64,000 nt of DNA from Exiguobacterium sibiricum 7-3 (GTDB lineage Bacteria > Bacillota > Bacilli > Exiguobacteriales > Exiguobacteriaceae): assembly GCF_000620865.1 (NCBI RefSeq), contig NZ_KK211190.1, forward strand, positions 2,369,971 to 2,433,970, in the 5' to 3' direction. The notes under the pieces are model-generated. The model made no database searches, was not told the origin of the DNA, and saw only the letters and a list, made by a program, of their open reading frames with translations. Below are positions 35,315 to 45,090 of this stretch, in pieces. The translations under genes and the position numbers were made by a program. Position 1 is the stretch's first letter. Each line of letters opens with the position of its first letter.

Positions 35315-37216
35315 ATGTTACTTAAAGTTGATCAACTAAAAAAAGAATTTGCCGATAAAATCGTATTCGAAGACGTGACGTTTTCCGTCAGTCCCGGTGA
35401 CCGGATCGGAATCATCGGTGTCAATGGTACCGGAAAATCAACGTTACTGCATATATTAGCCGGGCAAGAAACGCCGGACTCGGGTGAGCTGCAACATCCG
35501 AATGACTACCGAATCCGTCTACTGTCCCAGTCAACGGATTATCCGGAAGATCAAACGGTCATGCAAGTCTTGTTGTCCGGTAATACACCAACCATCAACG
35601 CACTTCGTCACTACGAGGTCGCACGATTGGCGCTTGAGCAAGACCCGAGCAATGAAACGTTATTGACACGGTTCATCAGTGCACAAACAGAAATTGATGC
35701 TGCCAATGCCTGGGATACAGAATCCCGCCTCAAAATGATTTTAAACAAACTCGGTATCACGAATCTTGAAGCAACTATCGGTTCGTTGTCAGGCGGACAA
35801 CGAAAACGTGTCGGACTAGCTGAAGCGTTGCTCGACGAAGCTGATCTTCTACTACTCGATGAGCCCACAAACGAACTCGACGCCGAGACGATTACTTGGC
35901 TTGAATCACAAATCAAAGAATATCGCGGGGCGATTTTACTGATCACCCATGATCGCTACTTCTTGAACCGTGTCACGAACCATATGATGGAGATCGCAAA
36001 TGGAACAGCCTACTTTTATGTCGGTAATTATGAATCGTTCTTGGAAAAGCGTGCGGAACGCCGGGAACGGACAGCCTCTATGGAGGAAAAACGTCAAAAT
36101 ATACTGCGGCGGGAACTCGCCTGGTTACGACGCGGGGCGAAAGCACGGACAACGAAACAAAAAGCACGGATTCAACGCGTCGATGCCTTGCAAGAACTTT
36201 CTTACGAAGAAGACGAAGCATCACTCGAAGTTCAGGTCGGTTCAACACGACTCGGTAAAAAAGTCATCGAGGCGGTTGATGTCCGGCATCAGTTTGGCGA
36301 CCGGACGTTGTTCAGTGACTTCAATTGGCTATTCGGTCGTAAGGAACGATACGGAATCGTCGGCCGAAACGGGAGCGGCAAGTCCACTTTATTATCCATC
36401 CTTGCCAAGCGTCTAGAACCGACGGGCGGTGACATTATTCACGGCGAAACCGTAAAAGTCGGATTCTACGGTCAGTTCGCAGAATTCAGTCACCCTAACC
36501 GGCGCGTCATTGAAGAAGTCGAACGGATCGCCCAAGTCATCACGACGTTAGACGGTCAAGAAATCACAGCAGGTCAGATGCTTGAACAATTTCTGTTTAA
36601 ACCAGAAGCACAATATAAACCGATTGGTAAATTATCCGGTGGTGAAAAACGACGGTTAAAACTGCTCACAATCCTGATGGATGAACCAAATGTCCTCTTC
36701 CTTGACGAGCCGACCAACGACCTGGATACGGAAACGTTATCCGTTTTAGAAGATTACCTTGATTCGTTCCCCGGAACGGTCATCACGGTCAGTCATGATC
36801 GCTATTTCCTCGACCGTGTCGTGAACCGGTTATTGGCATTCGAAAACGGCGATATCGTGTCTTATTATGGTCAATATACCGATTATTTGGAGCAACGGGA
36901 ACTCCCGTCTACGACTATCGAAACTACGCCTGTCATCAAAGACGCTGCCCCTGTGGAGATACCGCCTGCCGAAGCACCTAAGAAATTAAGTTATCAAGAA
37001 CAACTCGACTGGAAAACGATTGAGTCTCAAATTGAAGAAGCTGAACTTCAGGCCGAATCTCTTGAACAAAAGCTGGCTTCCTCCGGGAGCGATTTAGGTC
37101 AGGTTAACGACCTCTACCAGCAAATCGGACAAGCGAAAGCAAAAGTCGATCAGTTGATGGAATACTGGACTTACCTGTCCGAAAAAGTTGAAGCGTACGA
37201 AAGCTATAAAAAGTAA
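35315..37216 (+). CDS. ABC-F ATPase, Uup/YfmR-like
   Basis: 633 residues with two nucleotide-binding domains. Walker A: GVNGTGKST and GRNGSGKST; signatures LSGGQRKR and LSGGEKRR; Walker B: LLLLDEPTNELD and VLFLDEPTNDLD. The inter-domain linker and the long C-terminal coiled coil (about 560-630, TIESQIEEAELQAESLEQKL) are the Uup/YfmR layout. ABC-F proteins of this type relieve translating ribosomes, for example at proline stretches (family knowledge). It has no transmembrane domain. It is coupled to plsC. Confidence 0.85.
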   Translation: MLLKVDQLKKEFADKIVFEDVTFSVSPGDRIGIIGVNGTGKSTLLHILAGQETPDSGELQHPNDYRIRLLSQSTDYPEDQTVMQVLLSGNTPTINALRHYEVARLALEQDPSNETLLTRFISAQTEIDAANAWDTESRLKMILNKLGITNLEATIGSLSGGQRKRVGLAEALLDEADLLLLDEPTNELDAETITWLESQIKEYRGAILLITHDRYFLNRVTNHMMEIANGTAYFYVGNYESFLEKRAERRERTASMEEKRQNILRRELAWLRRGAKARTTKQKARIQRVDALQELSYEEDEASLEVQVGSTRLGKKVIEAVDVRHQFGDRTLFSDFNWLFGRKERYGIVGRNGSGKSTLLSILAKRLEPTGGDIIHGETVKVGFYGQFAEFSHPNRRVIEEVERIAQVITTLDGQEITAGQMLEQFLFKPEAQYKPIGKLSGGEKRRLKLLTILMDEPNVLFLDEPTNDLDTETLSVLEDYLDSFPGTVITVSHDRYFLDRVVNRLLAFENGDIVSYYGQYTDYLEQRELPSTTIETTPVIKDAAPVEIPPAEAPKKLSYQEQLDWKTIESQIEEAELQAESLEQKLASSGSDLGQVNDLYQQIGQAKAKVDQLMEYWTYLSEKVEAYESYKK

Positions 37217-37351
37217 TCTTGTTTTCTTATGAATCGTATCCTTTCGTCAACACGACGGACGGATACGGTTTATTTTTTTGAATCACATGAACCGGACAAA
37301 AGCAGTGTATGATGAGAAAAAGATAAACAACTCATGTGAGGAGGCAATTTC

Positions 37352-39145
37352 ATGCAACGATCTCCCTATTTCATAAAATGGTTTCCACCCTTACTGATTA
37401 TTTCCACGGTATTGATGGTAATTTCCTCTGCAAACAAATCGATTCCGAATCTTATCGTTGAGCAAGTCCTACTGTATCTATCGTTGGCGTTGATTGCCTT
37501 TTTTATATTGGTCGCCTATAAACAAGAACAGCTTCTCATCGTTCCAAGACGCAATTTTTGGTTGCTTGCTCTTGGTTCTTTATGTCTATCGGCCATCGGT
37601 TCCATTTTAGAAACCATTCATCTGTTCAGCTCGAGCGAAAGTTTTTCCGGACTCTACAGCCTGGTTTTGTTTTCCTTATCACATTACTTATTTTTATATG
37701 CTATTTTTTACCGGATTGCTTCTAAAAAAAGTTTTGGTCAACACCTTTTAGCTTTTATGGATGCCCTCATTTTAGTCATTTTTTTCGTACTAATTGCTTA
37801 TCATATTCTGAATGAACTGGTCGATCCTGCAGTCAATCCGTTCCCGTATTCGCTTGTTGTCATCGTCAATACGTCACTCGGTCTGTTTGTTTTCTTTTAT
37901 TTTTTCTTTATCCAAGACACCCATTGGGTATCACGGACAACTTTACTTCTGCTCTTTTTATCAATTTTCATTCGTGGCCTTTATGAAATATCGTCCGTCT
38001 ACTTTCCGGCGTTCACGATGCAGTATCTGATTTTCTCACCGATTCTTATCCGTCTGGCCCAAAGTGCGGCCATCCTTTGGCACATTGATCATATCTATGA
38101 AGGGACTAACAAGTCGTCTATCGTCCAACGCTCCTGGCTCCCACTGTTATCTTTGCCGTTGTTTCTTCATTATTTCGTCGACGAGGATGGACAAAAACGG
38201 GACGTTTTTGTCATCTTGTTGTTATTGATTGTCCGTCAAATCTTCATCACACGGCAACATACATCCATCGTCCATCAGTTGGATACCCGGAATGAACAGT
38301 TAGCAATACGGGTTGAGCGGCGAACAGAACAAATTAAAGCCAGCGAACAGCAAGTCATCCCATTGTTCCTCGGACACCCTGACCCCATCGTTCGTTTTAA
38401 TCAGCATCAAGAACCCATTTTTGCGAATCGGGCTGCTCAACGAATTTTTGGTCTCTCCGCCATGACAATCAACCATTTGACTGACGAATTGCAACATGTT
38501 CAGACTGTCTTGCAGACAGGAACGAACCATTATCAAAATGAAGCGAATCAACAATTTGAATTGATTCTGATTCCGATCAAGATTTCTGATACTGCCGTTG
38601 GTCACTTCTTGATTCTGCATGATGTGACCGAACGCATGGCACGTCAACAGCAAATCGAATACCACGCTTATCATGACGGTTTGACGCACATCGGCAATCG
38701 TCGTTCTTTAGAGAAAACATTCAGTGAAAAAATACCGCCCTTGAATTATTTAGCTTTGATCGACCTGGACGGCTTCAAACAAATTAATGATACCTACGGT
38801 CATGAAGCTGGAGACTATATCTTGATAGAAGTGGCGCAACGCCTTGCGAACGAATTATCTGCTGATGAATCGGTTTACCGGCTTGGCGGGGATGAATTTG
38901 CTTTACTGACTTCGGCGAAAGATGAAGTTTCATTAAGACGACGCTGTAAAGTTTTCTTGAATGATCTGTCGAAACCCTATCAGTACCACGGACAACGGTT
39001 ACGTGTATCTGCCAGCGTCGGCGTCGCACGCCACGATTTGGAATCCGATTTAGAACAATGGCTCAAACAGGCTGATTTAGCAATGTATCGTGTGAAACAT
39101 CAAGGTAAAAATGGGATTGGGATTTATCGTTCCGAGATTGAATGA
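37352..39145 (+). CDS. Membrane-bound diguanylate cyclase
   Basis: 597 residues. About eight transmembrane helices span 1-310, followed by a short coiled coil, a PAS-like domain (about 345-430) and a C-terminal GGDEF domain with DGLTHIGNRR, LIDLDGFKQINDTYGHEAGD and RLGGDEFALL. The active-site loop is intact, so c-di-GMP synthesis is likely. No RxxD inhibitory site is evident before GGDEF. AGGAGG precedes the start. Monocistronic. Confidence 0.88.
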   Translation: MQRSPYFIKWFPPLLIISTVLMVISSANKSIPNLIVEQVLLYLSLALIAFFILVAYKQEQLLIVPRRNFWLLALGSLCLSAIGSILETIHLFSSSESFSGLYSLVLFSLSHYLFLYAIFYRIASKKSFGQHLLAFMDALILVIFFVLIAYHILNELVDPAVNPFPYSLVVIVNTSLGLFVFFYFFFIQDTHWVSRTTLLLLFLSIFIRGLYEISSVYFPAFTMQYLIFSPILIRLAQSAAILWHIDHIYEGTNKSSIVQRSWLPLLSLPLFLHYFVDEDGQKRDVFVILLLLIVRQIFITRQHTSIVHQLDTRNEQLAIRVERRTEQIKASEQQVIPLFLGHPDPIVRFNQHQEPIFANRAAQRIFGLSAMTINHLTDELQHVQTVLQTGTNHYQNEANQQFELILIPIKISDTAVGHFLILHDVTERMARQQQIEYHAYHDGLTHIGNRRSLEKTFSEKIPPLNYLALIDLDGFKQINDTYGHEAGDYILIEVAQRLANELSADESVYRLGGDEFALLTSAKDEVSLRRRCKVFLNDLSKPYQYHGQRLRVSASVGVARHDLESDLEQWLKQADLAMYRVKHQGKNGIGIYRSEIE

Positions 39146-39159
39146 GTGTACCAGTCCAA

Positions 39160-39200
39160 AAAAACCGGCCCTTCCGAATAATTACGGAAAGGCCGGTTTT
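39160..39200. terminator. Bidirectional terminator
   Basis: AAACCGGCC-TTCCG pairs with CGGAA-GGCCGGTTT around AATAATTA. It serves the cyclase gene (+) and the convergent gene ending at 39203 (-). Confidence 0.88.
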
Positions 39201-39202
39201 GA

Positions 39203-39844
39203 TTATTCTGGACGTGGTGCGATGTTTCCTTCTTCGATATCGAGTAATAAATCAATCAACTCGGCACAAAATTCGGGATATTGGCGTAACAAGGCATCTT
39301 CTCCTACTTCGTCCACGAAATCAGCTAAAAGGATCCGGACTTCTGGAACTAATGCTTTGGCGACTTTCATGTAAGCAATCGCAAAACGCCATTTCCCCGA
39401 GATATAAAGAAGTTTACCGACCAACAAATCACCGGGCTCGACTTCAATTTCTGCTAAATCCGTCTGATACGTCTGTTTTGACATGATGTCGACGACCCGC
39501 TCTTCCTCAACAACAAACAGGGAGGGAACGGGATCCGCCAAACCTCTCAGCGCCCGATACAGACTTGGTGACATGTCTTCCTTAACCTGTTCTAAAAAGC
39601 GGCCGTGAGGCGTTTTCCCTTGTTCATCCGTTTCATAGAAAATCGCCCAATCGACGAATAAATCACGAAACAGTTCGGCGTCTTTCAAATACCAACGTCC
39701 TTCTGTTGCGATTTCTTCGATGAATGCCACCCAGTCTGTACTTCTAGCCGTTGCGGCCTCTTGATACATCGTCTTAAGCGCCGTATTCATCTCTGCTTCC
39801 GATACAGTCGTCGGAAAAGGGATTATCTTTCGCTCACTTTTCAT
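39203..39844 (-). CDS. Uncharacterised 213-residue protein, coupled to DEAD-box helicase
   Basis: Soluble, mostly helical and acidic, with a C-terminal acidic stretch (ELIDLLLDIEEGNIAPRPE). A central strand segment (EVEPGDLLVGKLLYISGKWRFAIAYMKVAKAL) suggests a small beta domain. No cysteine, histidine or P-loop motif is evident. Its start overlaps the helicase stop by 4 nt, so synthesis is coupled and a shared role in RNA metabolism is a reasonable inference. I do not recognise a family. Confidence 0.6.
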   Translation of the reverse strand: MKSERKIIPFPTTVSEAEMNTALKTMYQEAATARSTDWVAFIEEIATEGRWYLKDAELFRDLFVDWAIFYETDEQGKTPHGRFLEQVKEDMSPSLYRALRGLADPVPSLFVVEEERVVDIMSKQTYQTDLAEIEVEPGDLLVGKLLYISGKWRFAIAYMKVAKALVPEVRILLADFVDEVGEDALLRQYPEFCAELIDLLLDIEEGNIAPRPE

Positions 39845-41016
39845 CGTGTCGGTCCTTTCCGGTGTGGGTTCGCCGGTCGTTTGATTGTTTCGGGTTCCGT
39901 GTGTTCCCGTTTCGGAATCACTTCGCCACGATAGATTTCCATCTCTTCCATTTCCACACCCATTTGTTTAGTCAGTGTCTTCAGGTGTTTCAAATCGTGA
40001 TCCGTGACGAGGGCAAGGACCATACCGGATGCATTCCCGCGTCCTGTCCGTCCTGAACGGTGAACGAAATCGTCAAATGACTCAGGTAAATCATAATGGA
40101 CGACATGGGTGACCGCTTCGATGTCGAGTCCACGGGCTGCGAGGCCCGTCGTCACGAGCAATGGGAACTCTCCCCGTTTATATGAACGGAGTGTCTCCAT
40201 CCGTTCCCGTTTTCCTTTTTCGGCGTCAAGAATTCGGTATTTTAATGAGAACTTACTGAGTTCACCGTTTAATGGTCCAAGGAATGAGCGGTTATTGATG
40301 AACGTCAATACTTTCGCTCCCTGCATGTTCGCCAGGCGACGCAAGTATTCCGGTTTAAGACGGCGTGACATTTCGATGTAACCGAATTTCACTTGTGTAC
40401 TCATCACACGTTCTACTTTAATCCGTGCAGGCTCGTTCGCAAATAATGTTTTTCCCCACTCTGCCGTTCGTTCCGGCAATGTCGCCGAGATGAAGGCCAA
40501 CTGACGATCACGCAGTGCACTGTTGGCAATTCGTGTTGCCGAAGCGCTCATGCCGCTTTCATAAATTTGATCGGCTTCATCTAAAACAATCAGTTTTACT
40601 TTATGCATCTTCATTTTTTTAGAATCAATCAGTTCGACGAGTCGTCCCGGTGTACCGACGATGATTTGCGGTTTTTTCTTCAATCGTTCATGCTGGCGTT
40701 TGAGTTCGACGCCACCAATGAAGGCACCTGATTTAATGCCGCTTCCTTGCGAAAACAGTTGAATGACTTGATGGATTTGCATGACCAGCTCACGTGTCGG
40801 TGCTGTAATCACGACTTGGATATGCGGTTCATTTTCATCAATCAATTCTAATGCTGGGATGACATATGCTAATGTTTTCCCAGTCCCGGTCGGTGCTTCG
40901 ACCAAAACATCTTTTCTTTCGCGTACTAATGGAATTGCCTGTTCTTGAACCGGCATCATTTTTTCGAAGCGGGCGCGCTCCCATGCTTCTGTAATAAAAG
41001 GCTTCATAAAGTCCAT
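39841..41016 (-). CDS. DEAD-box RNA helicase, YfmL-like
   Basis: 391 residues from the ATG at 41014-41016 (MDFMKPFITEAW), with AGGAG upstream; the longer open frame has no RBS. Motifs: EAPTGTGKTLAYVIP, TAPTRELVMQ, GTPGRLVEL, VLDEADQIYESGM, ISATLPE, TGLAARGLDIEAVTHVVHYDLP and HRSGRTGRG. There is a short basic tail (KREHTEPETIKRPANPHRKGPTR). Size and lack of a long RGG tail resemble YfmL of Bacillus, which acts in 50S assembly. It is coupled to the downstream unknown gene. Confidence 0.85.
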   Translation of the reverse strand: MDFMKPFITEAWERARFEKMMPVQEQAIPLVRERKDVLVEAPTGTGKTLAYVIPALELIDENEPHIQVVITAPTRELVMQIHQVIQLFSQGSGIKSGAFIGGVELKRQHERLKKKPQIIVGTPGRLVELIDSKKMKMHKVKLIVLDEADQIYESGMSASATRIANSALRDRQLAFISATLPERTAEWGKTLFANEPARIKVERVMSTQVKFGYIEMSRRLKPEYLRRLANMQGAKVLTFINNRSFLGPLNGELSKFSLKYRILDAEKGKRERMETLRSYKRGEFPLLVTTGLAARGLDIEAVTHVVHYDLPESFDDFVHRSGRTGRGNASGMVLALVTDHDLKHLKTLTKQMGVEMEEMEIYRGEVIPKREHTEPETIKRPANPHRKGPTR

Positions 41017-41044
41017 AACGTGTATTCTCCTACTCTCTTCTGCA

Positions 41045-41476
41045 TCATTCTGTAACATATTCAAATTGATCGGTCGTTTCGTCACGCAGACCACGTAACG
41101 TTTGTGTGTATTCGTTTCCTGCGTCGATGAGCCGGATGTGATATACCACTTCCTGGTCATTCTTTATTTCTTCCGTCAAAATATCAAACCCTTGAATGAC
41201 CCGGTCTTGAAGTTCATCCGCCAGTTTCGGAAACTGACTGAGCACCGGGTAATCGGATCGGACATCACTCGGGCGACGAATCAGCTTCGCCAAGTATTTT
41301 TCTTTATATCCGATGAAGTCTTCAAAATCAAAGTCATCTTCAAAACGAATCCAAAATCCGTCTTCCTCAAACTCCGTAATCATTCCTGTTCTCGGTGTTC
41401 CTTCAGTCGATACTTTTAACGTCACCCAATCACCTGTTCTATAATCGGCACGGTCTTCCAACAGCAAAAAATCCAT
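41045..41476 (-). CDS. Uncharacterised 143-residue protein
   Basis: The start at the ATG 41474-41476 (MDFLLLEDRADY) has GGAGG 7-8 nt upstream. The N-terminal half looks like a small SH3/KOW-type barrel (YRTGDWVTLKVSTEGTPRTGMITEFEEDGFWIRFED), followed by an acidic helical region. It precedes the YfmL-like helicase by 28 nt in the same direction, so the three genes form one unit. No family recognised. Confidence 0.6.
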   Translation of the reverse strand: MDFLLLEDRADYRTGDWVTLKVSTEGTPRTGMITEFEEDGFWIRFEDDFDFEDFIGYKEKYLAKLIRRPSDVRSDYPVLSQFPKLADELQDRVIQGFDILTEEIKNDQEVVYHIRLIDAGNEYTQTLRGLRDETTDQFEYVTE

Positions 41477-41549
41477 TTTATGCACCTCCACGGTCTATAT
41501 TCCCTTTTTCATTGTCAACGATACGTCATAAAAATACAAGATAACCCGG

Positions 41550-41565
41550 TGTGACTTTTATCACG
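41550..41565. promoter_or_regulatory. Fnr-type box upstream of pflB
   Basis: TGTGACTTTTATCACG fits the Bacillus Fnr consensus TGTGA-N6-TCACA with one mismatch. It differs at a single position from the box upstream of the ba3 oxidase genes at 54118-54133. Confidence 0.65.
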
Positions 41566-41756
41566 ATTCGAACTGTCTTGTTCAGATGAGCATCAAAATA
41601 GTGATACAGATTTGAAAATATGGCTGTATTTCAACCTTTTTCTGTTTTTTGAGCATGTTCCAATCACTGGTACACATTTGACGAATCCCTTCTATACCAA
41701 CGTTTTTCAAGTCTCTTACGCTTTCACCGGGATGTAAAACTCTTCCCTTCTAATGT

Positions 41757-41774
41757 TTGTTACACTATTCACAT
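41757..41774. promoter_or_regulatory. Possible Rex operator at pflB
   Basis: TTGTTACACTATTCACAT matches 11 of the 14 defined positions of the Rex palindrome TTGTGAA-N4-TTCACAA and overlaps the -35 and spacer of a candidate promoter. It is consistent with NADH-responsive repression. Confidence 0.4.
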
Positions 41775-41823
41775 AAGGGATATATCTTGGACTGTTCACC
41801 TTACAAACAAAGGAGTGTTCGTA

Positions 41824-44073
41824 ATGTTACTTGAAAAAACACCAGCATGGCAACAATTCGAAACAGGAACGTGGAACGATCAGATTGACGTAGCAGATTT
41901 CATCCGTCGAAACCGGACAGAATATCGAGGGGATGATCAGTTTCTCGCAGGACCAACAGTTGCTACGGAAACACTGTGGCAACAAATCATGAGTTTGACA
42001 AGCGAAGAGCGGACACGCGGTGGTGTATATGCCGTTGACGCTGCGACACCATCAACGATCCTGTCACACGGCCCCGGATACCTCGATCGTGACTTAGAAA
42101 AAGTCGTCGGTCTCCAAACGGATGAACCGTTCAAACGCTCGATTCATCCGAACGGCGGAATCCGGATGGTTAACGATGCGCTCGAGGCCTATGGTTTTAA
42201 GGCAGATCCTGTTGTGACACGGACGTTCAGTGAATACCGGAAAACACATAATCAAGGCGTGTTCGATGCCTATACTCCCGAAATGCGTGCCGCCCGAAAA
42301 GCAGGTATCATCACCGGTCTTCCGGATGCATATGGACGTGGTCGGATCATCGGTGATTACCGTCGCGTTGCGTTATACGGAACAGCGTACTTGATTGAGC
42401 AACGGAAACAAGACTTACAGAACCGTGGCGGCTTTTTATCCGAATCGATGATCCGGGACCGTGAGGAAATGAATGAGCAAATTCGTGCATTGCAGGAACT
42501 GACCGAACTCGGCAATCGTTATGATTGTGACCTATCCCGTCCTGCTGAAACCGCACAAGAGGCGTTCCAGTGGGTTTACCTCGCTTATCTTGCTGCCATT
42601 AAAGAACAAAATGGTGCTGCGATGTCACTTGGCCGCGTCTCAACGTTCCTCGATATTTATATCGAACGTGATTTGCAGACCGGACGTTTGACGGAACAAA
42701 CAGCACAGGAACTAGTCGATCATTTTGTCATGAAACTGCGAATCGTCAAATTCCTGCGTACCCCGGACTACAATGATTTATTCTCCGGTGATCCGACCTG
42801 GGTCACGGAATCCATCGGCGGGATGAGTGAGGACGGCCGCTCCAACGTCACGAAAAGTTCGTTCCGCTTCCTGCAGACACTCGTCAATCTCGGTCCGGCT
42901 CCAGAACCGAATCTGACAGTCCTTTGGTCCACACAACTACCGCGCGGCTTTAAAGAATTTTGTGCCAAGATGTCGATTCTGTCCAGTTCGATCCAGTATG
43001 AAAATGATGATTTGATGTTGCCGATTTACGGCGACGACTACGGTATCGCATGCTGTGTTTCCGCCATGAAAATCGGAAAACAGATGCAATTTTTCGGAGC
43101 ACGGGCGAACTTGGCAAAAGCACTCCTCTATACGTTAAACGGCGGCATGGATGAAAAACTTAAAATTCAAGTCGCTCCAAAAACCGATTTGATTTTAGAT
43201 GACGTCTTGGATTATGAAACGGTCATGGCCGCGTACGACCGTCAACTCGACTGGTTGGCGGAACTCTATGTCAATACGTTGAACGTCATCCATTTCATGC
43301 ATGATAAATACAGTTACGAACGGATTGAAATGGCGTTGCATGATCCAGAAATCTTACGGACGATGGCTTGCGGTATCGCCGGACTGTCCGTCGTCGCCGA
43401 CAGTCTGTCTGCCATTCGTTATGCTAAAGTTTCCCCGATTCGTGATGCAGATGGAATCGCCGTTGATTTTAAAATCGAAGGTGACTTCCCGAAATTCGGA
43501 AATAATGATCAACGGGTCGATCAGATGGCGGTTGATCTCGTCAAACTGTTTATGGAAAAAATCCGGAAACATCCGACGTACCGCGATGCTTTACCGACTC
43601 AATCCGTCTTGACGATTACTTCAAATGTCGTCTACGGCAAAAAAACCGGCAATACGCCAGATGGACGACGGGCTGGTGAACCATTCGCACCGGGAGCCAA
43701 TCCGATGCATGGTCGGGATACGAAGGGGGCCGTCGCTGCGTTGACTTCCGTCGGGAAATTACCGTATGAACATGCCCTTGACGGCATTTCCTACACGTTC
43801 TCCATCGTCCCGAAAGCACTGGGGAAAGATGAACCGACACGAATTCGAAATACAGTCGGACTGCTTGACGGCTATATGGGCGGAACTACTTCAAAAGGAC
43901 ATCACTTAAACGTCAATGTCTTCGACCGGGAAACATTGCTCGATGCGATGGAACATCCGGAACTCTATCCACAATTGACGATCCGCGTTTCCGGTTACGC
44001 CGTCAACTTCATCAAGTTGACCCGCGAACAGCAAATCGACGTCATCAACCGGACGTTCCACGGTGCACTTTAA
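41824..44073 (+). CDS. pflB: Formate acetyltransferase (pyruvate formate-lyase)
   Basis: 749 residues from the ATG at 41824, with AAAGGAG 8 nt upstream. Catalytic Cys-Cys in [21 protein letters not shown] (near 405) and glycyl-radical loop [17 protein letters not shown] at the C-terminus are intact. It converts pyruvate and CoA to acetyl-CoA and formate anaerobically; oxygen destroys the radical. It is followed by pflA and has Fnr- and Rex-like sites upstream. Confidence 0.96.
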   Translation: MLLEKTPAWQQFETGTWNDQIDVADFIRRNRTEYRGDDQFLAGPTVATETLWQQIMSLTSEERTRGGVYAVDAATPSTILSHGPGYLDRDLEKVVGLQTDEPFKRSIHPNGGIRMVNDALEAYGFKADPVVTRTFSEYRKTHNQGVFDAYTPEMRAARKAGIITGLPDAYGRGRIIGDYRRVALYGTAYLIEQRKQDLQNRGGFLSESMIRDREEMNEQIRALQELTELGNRYDCDLSRPAETAQEAFQWVYLAYLAAIKEQNGAAMSLGRVSTFLDIYIERDLQTGRLTEQTAQELVDHFVMKLRIVKFLRTPDYNDLFSGDPTWVTESIGGMSEDGRSNVTKSSFRFLQTLVNLGPAPEPNLTVLWSTQLPRGFKEFCAKMSILSSSIQYENDDLMLPIYGDDYGIACCVSAMKIGKQMQFFGARANLAKALLYTLNGGMDEKLKIQVAPKTDLILDDVLDYETVMAAYDRQLDWLAELYVNTLNVIHFMHDKYSYERIEMALHDPEILRTMACGIAGLSVVADSLSAIRYAKVSPIRDADGIAVDFKIEGDFPKFGNNDQRVDQMAVDLVKLFMEKIRKHPTYRDALPTQSVLTITSNVVYGKKTGNTPDGRRAGEPFAPGANPMHGRDTKGAVAALTSVGKLPYEHALDGISYTFSIVPKALGKDEPTRIRNTVGLLDGYMGGTTSKGHHLNVNVFDRETLLDAMEHPELYPQLTIRVSGYAVNFIKLTREQQIDVINRTFHGAL

Positions 44074-44091
44074 CTGAAAGAAAGGACTGAA

Positions 44092-44820
44092 ATGGCTATG
44101 ACACACGGAACGATTCATTCTGTTGAATCCTGCGGCACGGTCGACGGACCGGGTATTCGCTTCATCGTCTTCACGCAAGGCTGTCCTTTACGTTGCCAAT
44201 ACTGCCACAATGCAGATACGTGGGAATTCGGATGTGGTCGTTCCGTCTCGGCAACGGAAATCATTGAAGAAGCGGAAAGTTACCGATCATTTTTCGAAGC
44301 GACAGGCGGTGGTATCACATTTTCCGGCGGAGAACCGCTTGCCCAACCGGAATTTTTGGAAGCCGCACTTCGGGAAGCAAAACAAAAAGGCTTGCATACC
44401 GTCATCGATACAGCCGGTTCGGTCGTCCCTAAAAATATCGACCGGATTCTCGATTACACGGATCTCGTGTTACTCGACATTAAGCATATCGATGATGCGA
44501 CCTGCCGGATTCTGACGGGGCGGAGTAACGCCAATACACTTGCCTTTGCCAAACGGTTGGCGGAGCGAAACATTCCCGTCTGGATCCGCCACGTCCTCGT
44601 GCCCGGTTTGACGATGACGGAGACCTTTCTTCGACAGACGGGCGAATTCATCCGGACACTCGGTAATGTCGAACGGGTCGAAGTCCTTCCCTACCATCAG
44701 CTCGGTGTCTACAAGTGGGAAGCGCTTGGTCTCGACTATCCATTGGCGGATGTTTTACAACCGAATCCGGAAGAAGCAACGGATGCACAAACCTTGCTGG
44801 ATTCTTACTTGTCTTGCTGA
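44092..44820 (+). CDS. pflA: Pyruvate formate-lyase activating enzyme
   Basis: 242 residues. Radical SAM CxxxCxxC in FTQGCPLRCQYCHNADTWE (near 31), GGGITFSGGEPLAQPEF (near 70) and a C-terminal EVLPYHQLGVYKWEALG segment. It abstracts H from the PflB glycine. It begins 18 nt after pflB, with AAAGGA spacing 5 nt. Confidence 0.95.
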   Translation: MAMTHGTIHSVESCGTVDGPGIRFIVFTQGCPLRCQYCHNADTWEFGCGRSVSATEIIEEAESYRSFFEATGGGITFSGGEPLAQPEFLEAALREAKQKGLHTVIDTAGSVVPKNIDRILDYTDLVLLDIKHIDDATCRILTGRSNANTLAFAKRLAERNIPVWIRHVLVPGLTMTETFLRQTGEFIRTLGNVERVEVLPYHQLGVYKWEALGLDYPLADVLQPNPEEATDAQTLLDSYLSC

Positions 44821-44837
44821 CGACAAGTTGCTACACT
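44809..44837 (+). promoter_or_regulatory. Promoter of the ABC-F attenuator unit
   Basis: TTGTCT at 44809-44814 and extended -10 TGCTACACT (hexamer 44832-44837) with a 17-nt spacer. The -35 lies within the end of pflA. Transcription would begin near 44844, leaving a leader of about 250 nt. Confidence 0.5.
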
Positions 44838-44874
44838 GAACACATAGTCTATGAATAGGAGGTACAATACCGAA

Positions 44875-44901
44875 ATGAAGCATTCACTCGCTACTGTCTA
44901 A
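44875..44901 (+). CDS. Leader peptide MKHSLATV upstream of the VmlR-like gene
   Basis: An 8-codon ORF with a full AGGAGG 12 nt upstream. It sits at the 5' end of a 250-nt leader containing several hairpins and a terminator before the ABC-F gene. Short leader ORFs of this kind control vmlR, vga and msr genes: an antibiotic-stalled ribosome frees the downstream gene. The region around its ATG (44866-44878) can pair with 44960-44974. Confidence 0.6.
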   Translation: MKHSLATV

Positions 44902-45013
44902 TGATGAAAGAATTCATCACTTTCGCAATGAGTTGCGGATGACTGACGCTACGAGTCTGCTCATTTTCGGTATTTCCCTCATCAGGAAGATACCTTCTTT
45001 GATCTGCACTCCT

Positions 45014-45056
45014 GCACACCATCCGCTCGCTTTCGGATGGTGTGTTTTCATTTCAT
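45014..45056 (+). terminator. Attenuator terminator before the VmlR-like gene
   Basis: ACACCATCCG and CGGATGGTGT form a 10-bp stem around CTCGCTTT, followed by GTTTTCATTT. It lies 35 nt ahead of the ABC-F start and so ends transcription prematurely unless refolded. Confidence 0.75.
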
Positions 45057-45090
45057 CTGTATCGAAATGAACTCCTAAGGAGCTGAGAAT

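Larger units (their letters stand above)
41492..41823 (+). promoter_or_regulatory. pflB upstream control region
   Basis: 332 nt without a gene. It holds an Fnr-type palindrome at 41550-41565, a Rex-like site at 41757-41774 overlapping a possible promoter (TTGTTA at 41757-41762, TATATC at 41781-41786), and a cre-like half (ACGCTTTCAC, 41718-41727). No terminator or riboswitch is visible. Confidence 0.5.

Noticed and set aside
41718-41730. CcpA cre site upstream of pflB
   Set aside because: Only half of the palindrome matches the cre consensus; it is mentioned in the region note but not called as a site.
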